A stretch of DNA of 64,000 bases from Molossus alvarezi (lineage: Eukaryota; Chordata; Mammalia; Chiroptera; Molossidae). Location: contig JBAWUJ010000053.1 in assembly GCA_037176705.1 (NCBI GenBank), positions 186,001 to 250,000 of the forward strand. Direction: 5' to 3'. Of this stretch, positions 1 to 12,533 are shown piece by piece (position 1 is the stretch's first letter; the number at the start of each line of letters is the position of its first letter). Under the pieces are notes generated by a model that made no database searches, was not told the origin of the DNA, and saw only the letters and a list, made by a program, of their open reading frames with translations. The position numbers and the translations under genes were made by a program.

Positions 1-1022
1 TTGATGAATTAGAATTCAAAATGAAGGCCATAACTAGAGACATAGAAGGCCACTGCATAATATTGAAAGGATTTATCCAACAGGAACATATAACCTTGAT
101 AAACACATAGGCACTTAACATAAGAGCACCGAAATATATTTAAAATCTTCCAGAGGACTTCAAATGAAAAATCAACAGCAATATCATCATAGCAGGGGAC
201 TTCAACATTCCTATGACAGCCCTGGATAGATCTTCTGGACAAAAAATTAACAAGGAAACAGAGTCTCTAAATGATGCAAAAGATCAAATAGATTATTTTA
301 ATTTGTAATTGATATTTAGAGAGAGAGGAAAGAAGAGGGAGAGGAGATAGAAACATCAATGAGAGACAACTTTGATTGGCTGCCTCCTGCATGCCCCCCA
401 CTGGGGATTGGGCCCACATCTTGGGCATGTGCCCTGACTAAAAATCTAACCAGCAATCTCTTGGTGCATGGGTCGAAGCTCATCCACTGAGCCATATCAG
501 CCACATTAGTTCAAATGTATTTAATAGATATCTCCAGAGAATTACACCCCAAAACCACAGAATTCACATTTTTCTCAAGTGCACATGGCCATTCTCAAAT
601 AAAGACCACATGTTGGGACATGAACTAAGCCTCTACAAGTTCAATAAAATTGAAATCATATCAAAGATCTTGTGGAATCACAATAAAACAAAACTAGAAA
701 TAAACTACAAAAAAAAAAACCCCTCAAAAACATTAAAATACATAAAGGCTAAATAGCATGTTATTAAACAGGGAATGGGTTATCAAAATATCAAGGAAGA
801 AATTAAAAATTTCATGAAAATCAATGAAAATTAATACAAAACAACACAAAATTTATGGGATGCAGCAAAAGGTGTCCTGTGAGAAAAGTGTATAGCACTA
901 CAGGCCTACCTGAAGAAACTAGAAAAATTCTAATTGACTGTTTAACCTCACAACTTAAAGAACTAGAAAGTAAACAAAAAGAAAAACCTAGAGCAAATAG
1001 AAGGAAAAAAATAGTTAAGGTC
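1..1022 (+). mobile_element. L1-A: LINE-1 ORF2 fragment (endonuclease and early RT region)
   Basis: The sequence aligns by eye with the endonuclease part of ORF2 in the better preserved copy at 38399-42221, starting about 240 bp into that ORF and ending near its residue 340. Stops and frameshifts interrupt it throughout, so it encodes nothing. A SINE splits it at about 300-506. It ends abruptly at 1022 where the 5' end of another L1 begins. The L1 piece that resumes near 7996 could be its other half, but about 760 bp of ORF2 would then be missing between the two parts. Confidence 0.9.
300..506 (-). mobile_element. Ves-type SINE, antisense, inside L1-A
   Basis: On the minus strand it reads as a tRNA-derived head (complement of a GAGCCATATCAGCC stretch near the right end), a middle section with the CAGGAGGCAGCC-type block, then a CT-rich run and an A/T-rich tail at the left. 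It lies within L1 sequence: a TCAAATAGATTATTTTAA-like stretch on the left is echoed by TTCAAATGTATTTAAT on the right, a decayed target duplication. Confidence 0.85.
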
Positions 1023-2990
1023 AGATGGTGGCTGACAGGACCAGAGGGAAAGTGAGTGTGTGAGAGAGTGTGAGTCGACGTGAAGGTGGACGACCAAACC
1101 CCAGCAGTACAGAGACACACAGCAGAAGGTTCCTGTGCTGTGGACCAGAGCAGCCACCTACCATGGTAAGTTGCCCTTCTGCCTGTGCCACAGAGAGGTC
1201 CCATTATTTGGGAAGATCCCTGATCTTTCCTGAGAGGAGGCAGTGAGAGTGGCTAGAGCCCAGCAACCTGAGCCCAACAGCACACCTGGCAACATCAGAT
1301 CAGTGGACACTCTGTGTCAACACAGACTGGTGCATAGTAGTGGAGATCCCAAGGTGCTAGTCTGAGAAGAAATGGACAGCCCAGAGCTCATCACCATCCC
1401 CCACAGTAGCAGCAAAATTAGAGTTCAGATATACCCCCGGCAACAGAGGCTGGGAAGCAGAAATCCATCCCCAAGCAACAGAAGCACAGACTGGAAGATG
1501 AGACCCATTTTCAAAATCTACAGCAAAGCTGAGTAGGAGTTGAATCCCATGTGGCAGCAGCACTCCCCACCCACCAGCTGCAGGACCTGGGGCTCCACAG
1601 AGACCTGTGCAGTCCAGTAGCCCACAGGTGCAGTGGGAAGCTGAAGTGCTAGAGAGACTGGTGCTATTCAGCTGCCCACCTGAAGAAACTGCAGGGTTCA
1701 TGGGCAGCAGACATGCCTGTGCTACCCAGCAGAGACTGTGCAATCCAGTTACCCTTGGGACCTGTGGGGTGCTGAAGCACCAGAGAGGACTATGAGACCC
1801 AGCAGGGACTGTGCCATCCAGTATCCAGTAACCTGCTGCACCTGTGGGGTGCTAAAGCACCAGAGAGACCCCTGTGACCCAGGAGAGACAGTGCCATCCA
1901 ATTACACATGTGACCCAGCAGGGACTGTGCAATCCAATAACCCACGGGACCAGTGGGGTGCTAAAGCACCAGAGAGGACTGTGCAACCCAAGAGAAACTG
2001 TGTGATCTAGTTACCCACAAAGCCTGTGGGGTGCTGAAGCACCAGAGAGGCCTGTGCTACCCAGCAGCCCATAACATAGGCATAGAGCCAGGTCCCCAGA
2101 GGGACTGTGCCATAAAGTTATCCACGGGACCAGCAGGGTGCTTGGGCAACAAAAAGGCCTATGCGACCTAGCTGTGCACAAGATATGCTTAGAGGATATG
2201 AAAAAGGAAGTGGAGTAAATAGAAGCTATACAGACAATCTCCCAGGAACAAAAGAGAATTACAACTAAAATTAAAAAAAAAAATCATTGGAAAAAAGCAA
2301 CAGAAAAGCAGCAGGGCAGGACCATATAAACAGGGACACTTTTAGGATCTGTGGAGGCATGAGAGTGTGGCGAGCTGGGAGCCCCGAGACATCAGCAGTC
2401 TTAGCTATGAACAGTGCCTTTGGGAAATAAAGACCAAGCCCACTTCACAGCTCAGAGAGCAAGGACAAAGCACTGAAATAGCCACAGCCACTTACCTGAG
2501 GGCTATGGCAGAGAAAGAGCAGACTGGGCTGTAACTGTGTGGGGACACTCAGGATTTGAAGGGCACTCAGAGTTTTTGCTGAGTTGTGACCACAAAGAAT
2601 GGTGGCCAGTATACTCCTTCCCCAAGCTGTGGGGAAAAGCAGCAGACCCCCCCTCAGAGATTCAGCCTTTCCCAGGTGAGGAAAATAAAGACAACATAAG
2701 GCTTATTAACAACCATCATCTAGTCCACCCTCCAAAAATCCTCTTATGCAGAACACCAGAACTATACTTCAAGGCACTGAGTAACAGACTATTAGCCACC
2801 AGAAAAAAATTACAGGAAACTGAACCTTTTCTGGCTTGCAAATCTACCCAGAAAAGTAAGACTTGACAGTGATGTTTAACGTCGGCCCACCCAGGCTCAT
2901 TCAAACCTAGTAGAGGGAGCCACAAAGAGCAGAACACAAACACCCACAAGGAAAATTTGGCAGGCTCCTAAACCCACTCACATACCCAAA
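1023..2990 (+). promoter_or_regulatory. L1-B 5'UTR (internal promoter region, long type)
   Basis: In L1 elements the 5'UTR holds an internal pol II promoter. This one begins with an AGATGGTGGC motif (1023-1033) resembling a YY1 site, which in human L1 sits at the same place and fixes the transcription start. It continues through a region homologous to 22259-23230, a block of 72-bp-type monomers, and then from about 2196 the section shared with all other long copies here. CpG sites are largely lost, as expected of an old methylated copy. Confidence 0.75.
1735..2160 (+). repeat. Tandem 5'UTR monomers, about 73-bp unit
   Basis: The phrase GTGCTGAAGCACCAGAGAGG and close variants recur with their core at about 1771, 1851, 1960, 2033 and, degenerate, 2135. 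Spacings are 80, 109, 73 and about 102 bases, so the basic unit is near 73 bp with partial units inserted. Each unit also contains GCAGGGACTGTGC and CAGTTACCCA blocks. A homologous array with fewer units is at 22920-23215. Confidence 0.8.
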
Positions 2991-3830
2991 ATGCTATAAA
3001 AAAAAAAAAAAAAAGAAACAAATCCCAAATGAAAAAACAAAAGAACTTTATCAAAAATAAAATCAATAAAATGAAGCTAAGAAAATTATCAGAGGTAGAG
3101 TTCAGACCCATGATCTTGGGAAAGCTCAGCAGCATGAGTAAGAACATTAGCACCATCAGTAAATATATAAAAACATTAAAAAAAAAATGGAAGTGAAGAA
3201 TGACATAGCAGAAATTAAGAACACATTTGAAGGACTAACCAACAGAGTAGAGAAAGCTGAGGACCAGATCAGTGAATTAGAAGAGAGGGTAGAAAAAAAT
3301 CAACCAATTAGAAAACAAAAAGAAAAATAAAATAAAAAACAGAAAGAAAGCCTAAGACAACTGTGAAACAATTGGAAATGTAATAACATTTGCATCATAG
3401 GAGTACCTGAATAGGAAGAAAATGGGCAAGGGTTAGAAAATATATTTAGAGAGAATACTGACACAATCTTTCCTAACTTGGTGAAGGAAGAAGGCATTCA
3501 AGTTGAAGAAGCACAGAGAGCCCCAAGTAAGAAGAACCCAAACAGGCCCACACCAAGATATATAGGAATCAAAATGACAAATTTAAAGACAAAGAGAAAA
3601 TCCTAAAGGCAGCAAGAGATAAGCAACAGGTTACCTACAAAGAAAACCCCATAAGGCTCTCAGCTGACTTCTCAAAAGAAACACTACAGGACAGAAGGAA
3701 GTGGCATGAAGTAATCAAGGTCATGAAATACAAGGATCTGAATCCAAGGTTACTCTATCCAGCAAGATTATCATTCAAAATAAAAGGTCAAATAAAGAGC
3801 TTTCCAGGAAAAAAAAAAAAAAAAGGCTAA
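2991..3830 (+). pseudogene. L1-B ORF1 remnant
   Basis: ORF1 encodes the L1 RNA-binding chaperone that trimerises through a coiled coil and coats L1 RNA in cytoplasmic particles. The start corresponds to the ATG at 2991 by alignment with the copies at 24009, 37470 and 52966. A run of 17 A follows almost at once (2998-3014) and breaks the frame. The coiled-coil part has the longer form with one extra seven-residue repeat (around 3135-3165), and the C-terminal part around 3480-3680 is recognisable. Another A-run (3809-3824) precedes the aligned stop at 3828-3830. Confidence 0.8.
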
Positions 3831-3927
3831 GGGAATGTATTAACACCAAACCAGCACTGCAAGATATGCTAAAATGACAGCTGCCATTAGTAGAAGAAAT
3901 AAAAAAAAAGAACCACACTAAACAAAA

Positions 3928-6900
3928 ATGGCAATAAATCAGTATATATTAATTATCACCTTAAATATGAATGGTTTGAATGCTCCAATAATAAGACACA
4001 GACTGGGTGACTGGATAAGAAATCATGTCTCACATATATGTTCTCTAGAAGAGACCCACCTCACAACAAAAGACTCACATACGTTAAAAGTGAAGGGATG
4101 GAAAAAAATCTTTCAAGCTAATGGAGAGCAAAAAAAAGCTGGGGTAGCAATACACATATCTGATAAATAAGATTTCAAAATGAAGGCCATAACTACAGAC
4201 AAAGAATGTGACTACATGATATTGAAAGGATCTGTGCAACAGGAAGATATAACTTTGGTAAACGTATATGCACCCAAATAGGAGCACCAACATATATTAA
4301 AAACCTCTTGGAGGACTTCAAAAGAGAAATCAACAGCAATACAATCATAGCAGGGGACTTCAACACCCCATTGACATCACTGGATACATCTTCTAGACAA
4401 ATAATTAACAAGGAAACACAGACTCTAAAGGAAGTGCAAGATCAAATGGATTTAATAGATATCTATAGAGAATTACACCCCAAAACTGCAGACTTCACAT
4501 TCCTCTCAAGTGCACATGGAATATTGTCAAAGATATACCACATGGTAGAGCACAAACTAAGTCTGTACAAGTTCAAGAAAATTGAAATAATGTCAAGCAT
4601 CTTCTCAGAACACAATGACAAGAAACCCAAACATCAAATGCAACAAGAACATGCAAAGACATTTGAGAACATGGAGGCTAAACAGCATGTTATTGAACAA
4701 TGAATTGGTTACCATGGAGATCTACAAAGAAATGAAAAACTTCCTGAAAACCAATGAAAATGAACACACAAGCACACAAAATCTATGGGATACAGCAAAA
4801 GCAGTTCTGAGAGGGGGAAGTTCATAGCACTATGGTCCTATGTAAAGAAGCAAGAAAAATTTCTAATAAACTATCTAACCTCAAACTGAAAGAACTAGAA
4901 AGCAAACAAAAGGAAAACTCCAGCACAAGTAGAAGGAAGGAAATAGTAAAGGTCAGAGCAGAAATAAATGACATGGAGATCAAAAAAACACTTTAAAAGA
5001 TCAATGAAACACAGAGCTGGTTCTTTGTAAAGATAAACCACATTGCTGTACCCTTAGCAAGAAACAAAGAGAGAGAAACCAAATACACAAAATCAGAAAT
5101 GAAAGACGAGAAATAATAACTGACACAACAGAAATAAAACAGCATGTGAACAAATATTATGAACAATTATACAGCAACAAATTCGATAATCTAAGCAAAA
5201 TGTACTAATTTCTCAAAACACATAGTCTCCCAAAACTGTCCCGGGTAGAGATAGAAAACTTGAACATACCAATAACAACAAAAGAAATTGAAGACGTAAT
5301 CAAGACCCTCCCAGCAATCAAAAGCCCATTCCTGGATGGCTTCATGAGAAAATTTTACCAAACATTCAAAGAAGAAATAATACCCATTCACCTCAAACAA
5401 TTTAAAAAAATTCCAGTAGAAGGAAGACTCCAAACTCATTTTATGAGGCCAGCATAATTCTAATTTCTAAACAAGAAAAAAGACACTACATCGAAAGAAA
5501 ACTACAGGCCAATATCCCTGATGAATATAGATGCCAATTTCCTGAACAAAATACTACCAAATCAAATCCAGCAATACATCAAAAAATTATACACCATTAC
5601 CAGGTGGGATTCATCCCAGGGATGCAAGGCAGGTACAATATTTGCTAAGCAATAAATGTGACACACTACATAAACAAAATGAAAGATAAAAATCATATAA
5701 TGATATCAATAGACGCTGAAAAACCATTCAAGAAAATCCAGCACCCATTTCTGATAAAAATGCTCAGCAATGTGAGAACAGAGGGATCATATCTAGACAT
5801 ATAAAGGCCATATATGACAGACCTACAGCAAACATTATACTCCACGGGAAAAAACAAAAACAAAACTAAAAGTATTTTCCATAAGAACAGGAACAAGACA
5901 AGAATGTCCACTTTTGCCACTCTTATTTAACATAGTACTGGAAGTCATAGCCACAGCAGTCACACATGAGAAAAAATAAAAAGGATCCAAATTGGAAAGG
6001 AGGAAGTGAAACTGTCATTATTCACAGATGACATGATATTATACATAGAAACACTCAAAGACTCCATCAAAAATTTACTAGACTTAAAAATGATTTTTGC
6101 AATGTAGCAGGATATAAATTAATGTCAAAAAATTGATGGCATTCTTATATACCAATGATGGACTCACAGAAAGAGAAACTAAAAAAGCAATCCGATTTAC
6201 GATTGTGGCAAAGAAATTAAGATACCTAGGAATAAACTTCACCAAAGAAATAAAGGACCTATTCACAGAAAACTACATGTCATTGAAAAAAAAATAGAGG
6301 AAGATATAAAAAAGTAGAAGTACATACCTTGTTCAAGGATTGGAAGAATTAACATCATTAAAATGTCCATACTACCCAAAGCAATCTATAAATTCAATGT
6401 AATCCCCATCAAAATACCAACAACATACTTCACAGAACTAGAAGAAATACTTCAAAAGTTTATACAAAACAAAAAAGACCTTGAATAGCCACAGCAATCT
6501 TCAAAAAAAAGAACAACGTAGGAGGGATCACATTATAAGATTTCAGGTTATACTACAAAGCCACTGTAATCAAAACAGCCTTGTACTGGCACAAGAACAG
6601 GCATACAGACCAGTGGAACAGAACAGAAATCCCAGAAATGGACCCAAGGCAATATGCTCAATTAATATTTGACAAAGGTGGCAAGAGCATACAGTGGAGT
6701 AAAGACAGCCTCTTTAATAAATGGTGTTGGAAAATTGGACAGCTACATGCAAAAAAAAAATAAAACTAGAACATCAACTTACACCATACACAAAAATAAA
6801 CTCAAAATGGATAAAAGACTTAAATGTGACTCCTGAATGTATCAAAATCTTAGAAGAAACTGTAGGTAACAAAATTTCAGACATAATATGCAGCAGAATT

Positions 6901-7745
6901 TTCACAGACACATCACCTAAGGCAACAGAAACAAAGGAGAACATGAAGACATGGGACTACATCAAACTCAAAAGCTTCTGCACAGCCTAAGATACAATCA
7001 TCAAACTGGAAAGGCAACCCACTGTATGGGAAAGCATAATTGCTAATGACATATCAAATAAGGGGTCAACTTCCAATATATAGAGAGTGCTCATACAACT
7101 CAACAAAATGAAGACAAAGAACCCAATTAAAAAATAAGCAGAGGAGCTAAATAGACACCTCTCCAAACAGGACATACAAATGGCTAAGAGACATATGAAT
7201 AAATGTTCAACATAACTAATCATCAGAGAGATGCAAATTAAAACAACAATGAGATATCACCTCACACTTGTCAGAATGGCCACTATCAACAAATTATCAA
7301 ACAGCAAGTTCTGGAGAGGGTGTGGAGAAAAGGGGTCTCTAGTACACTGCTGGTGGGAATGCAGACTGAAGCCCCTGGGAAAACACTATGGTGTTACCTG
7401 AAAAAGTTAAAAATTGAACTTTCATTTGACCCAGTGATCCTAATTCTAGTTGTATACCCTAAGAAGCCTGAAACACCAATCAGAAAGAATATTGGTACGC
7501 CCATGTTTGTAGCAGCACTATTTACAATAGATAAGATCTGGGAACAGCCCAAATGGCCATTAGTAGACGAATGGATGAAAAAGCTGTGGTACATATACAC
7601 AATGGAGTACTATGCAGCTGTAAGAAAGAAAGATCTCTTATCCTTTGAGACGACATGGTGGGACCTGGAAAATATCATCCTAAGTAAAACAAGCCAAACA
7701 GAGAAAGAAAAGTATCATATGATCTCACTTATTTGTGGAATATAA
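3928..7745 (+). pseudogene. L1-B ORF2 remnant
   Basis: ORF2 normally encodes the endonuclease and reverse transcriptase that perform target-primed reverse transcription. The ATG at 3928 follows the ORF1 stop by about 100 bp as in the other copies. The first 80 codons are open and show the endonuclease start (TLNMNGLN, EETHL), then frameshifts follow. The RT core motif reads FTDD at 6021-6032 instead of FADD. The Cys-rich C-terminus is visible near 7320-7400 and the natural stop is at 7743-7745. The total length of about 3.8 kb matches the family; it is not functional. Confidence 0.9.
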
Positions 7746-7995
7746 TAAACATAACAGTCTGAGGAACCATATAGTCCCAGAGACATGGAATTGGGGTACA
7801 GACTGACAATCCCCAAAAGAGGGTGTGGGAGGGGGGCAGATAAACCACATAACTTATGTTCATGTTTGCATAAACAATAGATATGGACACCAAAGTTGAG
7901 GACAGAGTGAGGAGTGAGGGGAGGGGTGTGTCAGTAGGGGAAGATGGAGAAATGTCTGTAACAATAATAAATAAATTAATTAATTAAATTTTTAA

Positions 7996-10495
7996 AAAAA
8001 TCATATAATCATATCAGTGGATAATGAAAAGCATTCTACAAAATCCAACGTTCATTTCTGAAAAATCTCAGCAATGTGGAAATATAGGGATAATATCTCA
8101 ACATAATAAAGTCTATATATATAACACCTACAGCCAACATCATAATGGGGAAAAAGTACAAGCATTTCTTAGGAACATGAAAAGACAAATATGTCCAATT
8201 TCACCGCTCTTATTTAACATAGTACTAGAAGTCTTAGTAACAGCAATTAGACATAAAAACAAAATAAGAGATATTCAAATTGAAAAAGGGGAAGTGAAAC
8301 TGTCATTATTTGTAGATGACATAATATTGTACATCAAAAACCTAAAGACTCCATCAAAAATATACTAGAGCTAATAAATAAATTTGGCAAACAACAGGAT
8401 ACAAAATAAACATCAAGAAATTGAAGGCATTTTTATACACCAATAATGTAAACACAGAAAGAGAAACTAAAAAGACAATTGCATTTACCATTGCAGCAAA
8501 GAAATTAAGGTACTTAGGAATAAACTTAACCAAGAAAATAAAGAACTTATTTGCAGAAAACAAAATAGAGAAAGATATAAAAAAGTGGAAGGATATACCT
8601 TGTTCATAGATTCGAAGACATTATATCGATGGCATTCTTATCCACCAATAATGAAGTCAAAGAAAGAGAAAATAAAAAAACAATCCCATTTACCACCACA
8701 GCAAAAAGGTTAAGATACCTAGGAATAAACTTAACCAAAAAAGTAAAGGGCATATTTGCATAAAACCACAGGACCATAAAGAAAGATATATAATAGAGGA
8801 AGAAATACTGGAAGATATAAAAAAGTGGAAGCGCATACCTTGTTCATGTATAGGAAGATTTAGCATTATTAAAATGTCCATATTACCAAAAGCAATCTAT
8901 AGAGTCAATGCAATCCCCATCAAATTACCAATCATATAGTTTACAGAACTAGAACAAATACTTCAAAGTTCATATGGAACCAAAAAATGCCCTGAATAGC
9001 CACAGCAATTTTGAAAAAGAAGGACAAAATAAGTGGGCTCACAATACCAGGTATCCAGTTATACTACAAAGCCACTGTAATCAAAACAGCCTGGTACTGG
9101 CACAAAAACAGGCATATAGACCAGTGGAACAGAATAGTGAATCTAGAAATGGACCCAAGATATTATGCTCAATTAATATTTGACAAAGGTGGCAAGAGCA
9201 TACAATAGAGTAAAGACAGCATTTATGATAAACGGTGTTGAGAAAATTGGACAGCTACATGCAAAAAAATAAAACTAGACCATCAACTTACACCATACAC
9301 AAGAATAAACTCAAAATGGATAAAATACTTAAATGTGACTCATGAATACATAAAAATCCCAGAAGAAAATGTAGGCAACAAAATTTCGGACATTATACAC
9401 AGCAAAATTTTCACTGATACATCACCTGAGGCAACAGAAACAAAGAAAAAAAATGAACACATGGAACTACATCAAACAAAGATCCTTCCACACAGCAAAA
9501 GAAACAAGCATCAAAATGGAAAGGCAACCCACTTTATGGGAGAGCACAACTGCCACTGATACATCAGACGAGGGGTTAATTTTCAAAATATATAGAGTAC
9601 TCATGCAACTCAACAAATGGAAGACAAAGAACCCAATTTAAAAATGGGCAGATGAGCTAAATAGACAACTCTCCAAACAGGACACACAAATGGCAGAAAG
9701 ACATATGAAGAAATGCTCAACATCACCAATCATTAGAGAGATGTAAATTAAAACATCAATGAGGTATCACCTCATACCTGTCAGAATGGCCGCCATCAAC
9801 AAATCATCAAACAAATGTTGGCAAGATTGTGGAGAAAAGGGGATTTTAGTACACTGTTGATGGGAAAACAGACTGGTGCAGCCACTATGAAAAACACTAT
9901 GGTGTTACCTCAAAAAATTAAAAATTGAATTGCCATTTGACCCAGTGATCCCACTTCTACGAATATATCTTAAGAAGCTTTGAACACCAATCAGAAAGAA
10001 TATATGTACCCCCATGTTCATAGAAGCACTATTTACAATAGCTAAGATCTGGAAACAGCCCAAGTGTCCATCAGTAGACGAGTGAATTAAAAAGCTGTGG
10101 TACATATACACAATGGAGTACTATGCATCTTGATAAAAGAAACATCTCTTATCCTTTTAGATGACTTGGAGGGACCTGGAAAGTATTATCCTAAGCAAGA
10201 CAAGCCAAGCAGAAAAAGACAAATGTCACATGATCTTACTTATTTGTGGAGTATAACGAACATAACAGTCTGAGGAACAGGTTAGAACTGGAGATGTGGA
10301 AGTAGGGTACAGACTGACAACCTTCAGAAGAGGTGGTGTGGGGGGAGGAAAGATATAAACCACAGAACTTATATGCATGTACGCATAACCAATGGACAGG
10401 GACAACAAAGCTGTGGACTGGGTGTGAGGATGGGGAGGAGGGTTCCCATAAAGAAAAAAAAGAGAAACATCTGTAACAAAAATAATTTAATAAAA
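7996..10495 (+). mobile_element. L1-C: LINE-1 ORF2 3' half with 3'UTR
   Basis: The fragment opens in the RT domain (aligned to about 40178 in L1-K) and runs through the ORF2 stop at 10254-10256 and a 3'UTR with a G-rich tract (about 10324-10347) into an A-rich tail. The RT motif is FVDD at 8309-8320. It may be the continuation of L1-A beyond the L1-B insertion. An internal stretch of about 215 bp is present twice (see the repeat at 8412-8855). Confidence 0.88.
8412..8855 (+). repeat. Duplicated ORF2 segment inside L1-C
   Basis: The ORF2 stretch from the GGCATT(C/T)TTAT block to the AAAAGTGGAAG block occurs at about 8412-8620 and again at about 8625-8855. The two versions differ at many positions and the second has an extra piece around 8780-8815. 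Other L1 copies here have this stretch once. It is either an old internal tandem duplication or a junction between two different L1 copies. Confidence 0.75.
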
Positions 10496-11017
10496 AAAAT
10501 CTACTGCTTTCTTATATACTAACAATAAAATTTCAGAAAAAAAAAGAAAACTATTTATTTTGCATTAGCAACCACAAGAATAAAATACCTAAGAATAAAC
10601 TTAACAAAGGAGGGGAAGGAACTACATATTGAAAACTACAAAGTATTATCAAAGATATTGAAAAAGATACAATGAAATGGAAGGATATTTTGTTTTCATG
10701 AATTAGAAGAATCAACAGAGTTAAAATGGCCATACTATCCAAAGCAACATACAGATTTAATGCATCCCCCATCAAAATCCCAATGTATTTTTTAAGTAAT
10801 CATCAGATTCCTGTGGAACCACAAAAGACCCTGAATAACCAAAACAATCCTGAGAAAAAAAGAACAAATCTGGAGGTGTCAAACTACCGGACTTCACATT
10901 ACACTACAGAGCTACGGTAATCAAATTGGTGTAGTACTGGCCGAAAAACAGACAGACTAATGGGACAGAATTGAGAGCACAGAAATAAAACCCATGTATA
11001 TGGGCAATTAATTTTTC

Positions 11018-11247
11018 AAACCCCATCTGAGCATTTTTTGTTGTTGTTGACTTTGGAGAGAGGACGAAAGAAAGAGGGGGGAGGGAAACATCAATGTGAG
11101 AGAAGTATTAATTTGTTGGCTCCTGCATGTGCCCCAACTGTGGATCAAACCCACAATCTGGGTATGTTCCTTGATCAGCAATTGAACCCACCACCTTTGG
11201 TTGTACAGGAATGATTTTCCAGTCAAGTAAACCATCTGGCCAGAGCT
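11018..11247 (-). mobile_element. Ves-type SINE, antisense, in L1-D
   Basis: Minus-strand order is head (complement of AAACCATCTGGCCAGAGC, about 11230-11247), middle section, purine-rich run on the + strand (complement of the CT block) at about 11055-11090 and a T-rich left end. L1 text GGGCAATTAATTTTT before it is echoed by GGGTAAATAATTTTT after it, a diverged target duplication. Confidence 0.8.
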
Positions 11248-11713
11248 GGGTAAATAATTTTTTACAAAGGAGCCAAAAAACATACAATGGGGGAAAAAAA
11301 GGCTCTTCAATAATTGGAACTGGGAAAATTGGAAAGCCACATGCAAAAGCATGAAACTAGATTATAGTTTGTCCCCATGGACAAAATGGATCAAAGACCT
11401 AAATATAAGATCTCAAACAGTAAATTACGTAGAATACAAATAGCTACTAAATGTATGGACCTTAGTCTTAGAGAACATTTTACATATTTAACTCCAAAAT
11501 TGAGGGAAGTTAAGGCAATAATAAATAAATGGGATTATATCAAATTAAAAGGCTTCTGCACAGCAAAACAAACAACAAAACAAAAAAGAAATGGAAAATG
11601 ATATTTGCAAACCATAGCTCCGACATGGGATTTATATCTAAAATATATAAAAAAAAAACTCATAAAACTTAACACCAAACAAACAATCCAATTCAAAACT
11701 GGACAGAGAACCT

Positions 11714-11926
11714 AGTTGGTGTTGCTCAGTGGTTCAGCATCTACCCATGCACCAAGAGGTTGCTGGTTCAGTTCCTGGTCAGGGCACATGCCCAGATTGT
11801 GGGCCAAATCCACATTGGGGGGCATGCAGGAGGTGGCCAATCGATGTTCTCTCTCATTAATGTTTCTCTCTCTCTCTCCCTTTCCCTTCCTCTCTCTCTA
11901 ACATCAATAAAGAAAAAAATTAAATA
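11714..11926 (+). mobile_element. Ves-type SINE, sense, in L1-D
   Basis: It begins with the tRNA-like head AGTTGGTGTTGCTCAGTGG, has a B-box-like GGTTCAGTTCC, the GCATGCAGGAGGTGGCC block, a long CT-rich run (about 11862-11900) and an A-rich tail. The flanks AAAACTGGACAGAGAACCT (11695-11713) and AAAACTGGGCAGAGGACCT (11927-11945) are a 19-bp target-site duplication with two mismatches. Confidence 0.93.
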
Positions 11927-12029
11927 AAAAACTGGGCAGAGGACCTGAACAGACACCTTTTCCAAAAAGGCACACAAATGGCCAATTAATATATAAAAAG
12001 CATATACATGGCTTCACACCACCCCAGAA

Positions 12030-12500
12030 CTATAGAGGTCCTCTCTGAGAATGGGACCTGAAAATATGCTTGTTGGGTTCTCTGTAAAGCAGATTCTTAA
12101 ATGGAGATAATGATGCAAGATATTTTTTAGGGAGTGCTGTTGGGATCAAAACCTGTAGGGCATGAAGGAAAGTAAGCAGTATTGAGAGGAGCAAGGGAAG
12201 TTGGGCTGTGATAGAGTCTTTGGAAAGAGCTCAGCTGACCCCACAGTGAACTCTGAAGCAGAGATTGCCATTTAGAGTTGCCCTTACTTGGGGCAAGTGT
12301 GCAAGGTCATTATAGCCCATTAGTCAGTCATTGCATATGTGTTGAACCTAACCTGGTAGTAAGCCTAACCTTGGTAGAGCAGCTTTTCTAGCTAAATAAC
12401 ATCAGTATATAGGGCTGACGACTGAGTAGTACTCCCACTCCTGGGATAGGAATCCTTTAGTGTTGAGAGTGGACTTGCTGTCATATTTCACCTTTCTCTA
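12030..12500 (-). mobile_element. Probable ERV-L-type LTR remnant, antisense
   Basis: Read on the minus strand this stretch ends with phrases typical of old class III LTRs, around the complement of 12060-12160 (GAGAACCCAACAAGC, ATCCCAACAGCACTCCC). It lies on the side where the 3' LTR of the antisense provirus at 12667-14000 is expected. The LTR family name and exact ends cannot be fixed by eye. Confidence 0.4.
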
Positions 12501-12533
12501 CTGCCTACAACTTTTGGTGCTCAGATCTACTTT

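Larger units (their letters stand above)
1023..7990 (+). mobile_element. L1-B: near full-length LINE-1 with monomer-bearing 5'UTR
   Basis: This copy has a 5'UTR of almost 2 kb, ORF1 and ORF2 remnants, and a 3'UTR ending in a T/A-rich tail near 7960-7990. Both ORFs are heavily broken. It is flanked on both sides by L1 ORF2 sequence, so it probably inserted into, or recombined with, an older L1 (L1-A/L1-C). No clear target-site duplication is visible at the two ends, which leaves open a target deletion or a recombination junction. Confidence 0.9.
10501..12012 (+). mobile_element. L1-D: older LINE-1 ORF2 fragment
   Basis: The text is recognisably L1 ORF2 (late RT to C-terminal region, for example the AAAATGGCCATACTATCC and GGCTTCTGCACAGCAAAACA blocks), but it differs much more from the long copies than they do from each other, suggesting an older L1M-type subfamily. 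It is truncated at both ends and carries two SINEs. It ends near 12012 where antisense LTR-like sequence begins. Confidence 0.8.

Noticed and set aside
1735..2160. Regularly spaced repeats, considered as a CRISPR array or minisatellite
   Set aside because: Units are contiguous promoter monomers within an L1 5'UTR, spacers are not unique, and the genome is mammalian.
11714..11790. tRNA-like sequence (and similar heads of the other SINEs) considered as tRNA genes
   Set aside because: They are SINE heads followed by CT-rich sequence, A-rich tail and target duplications; no complete cloverleaf was evident.
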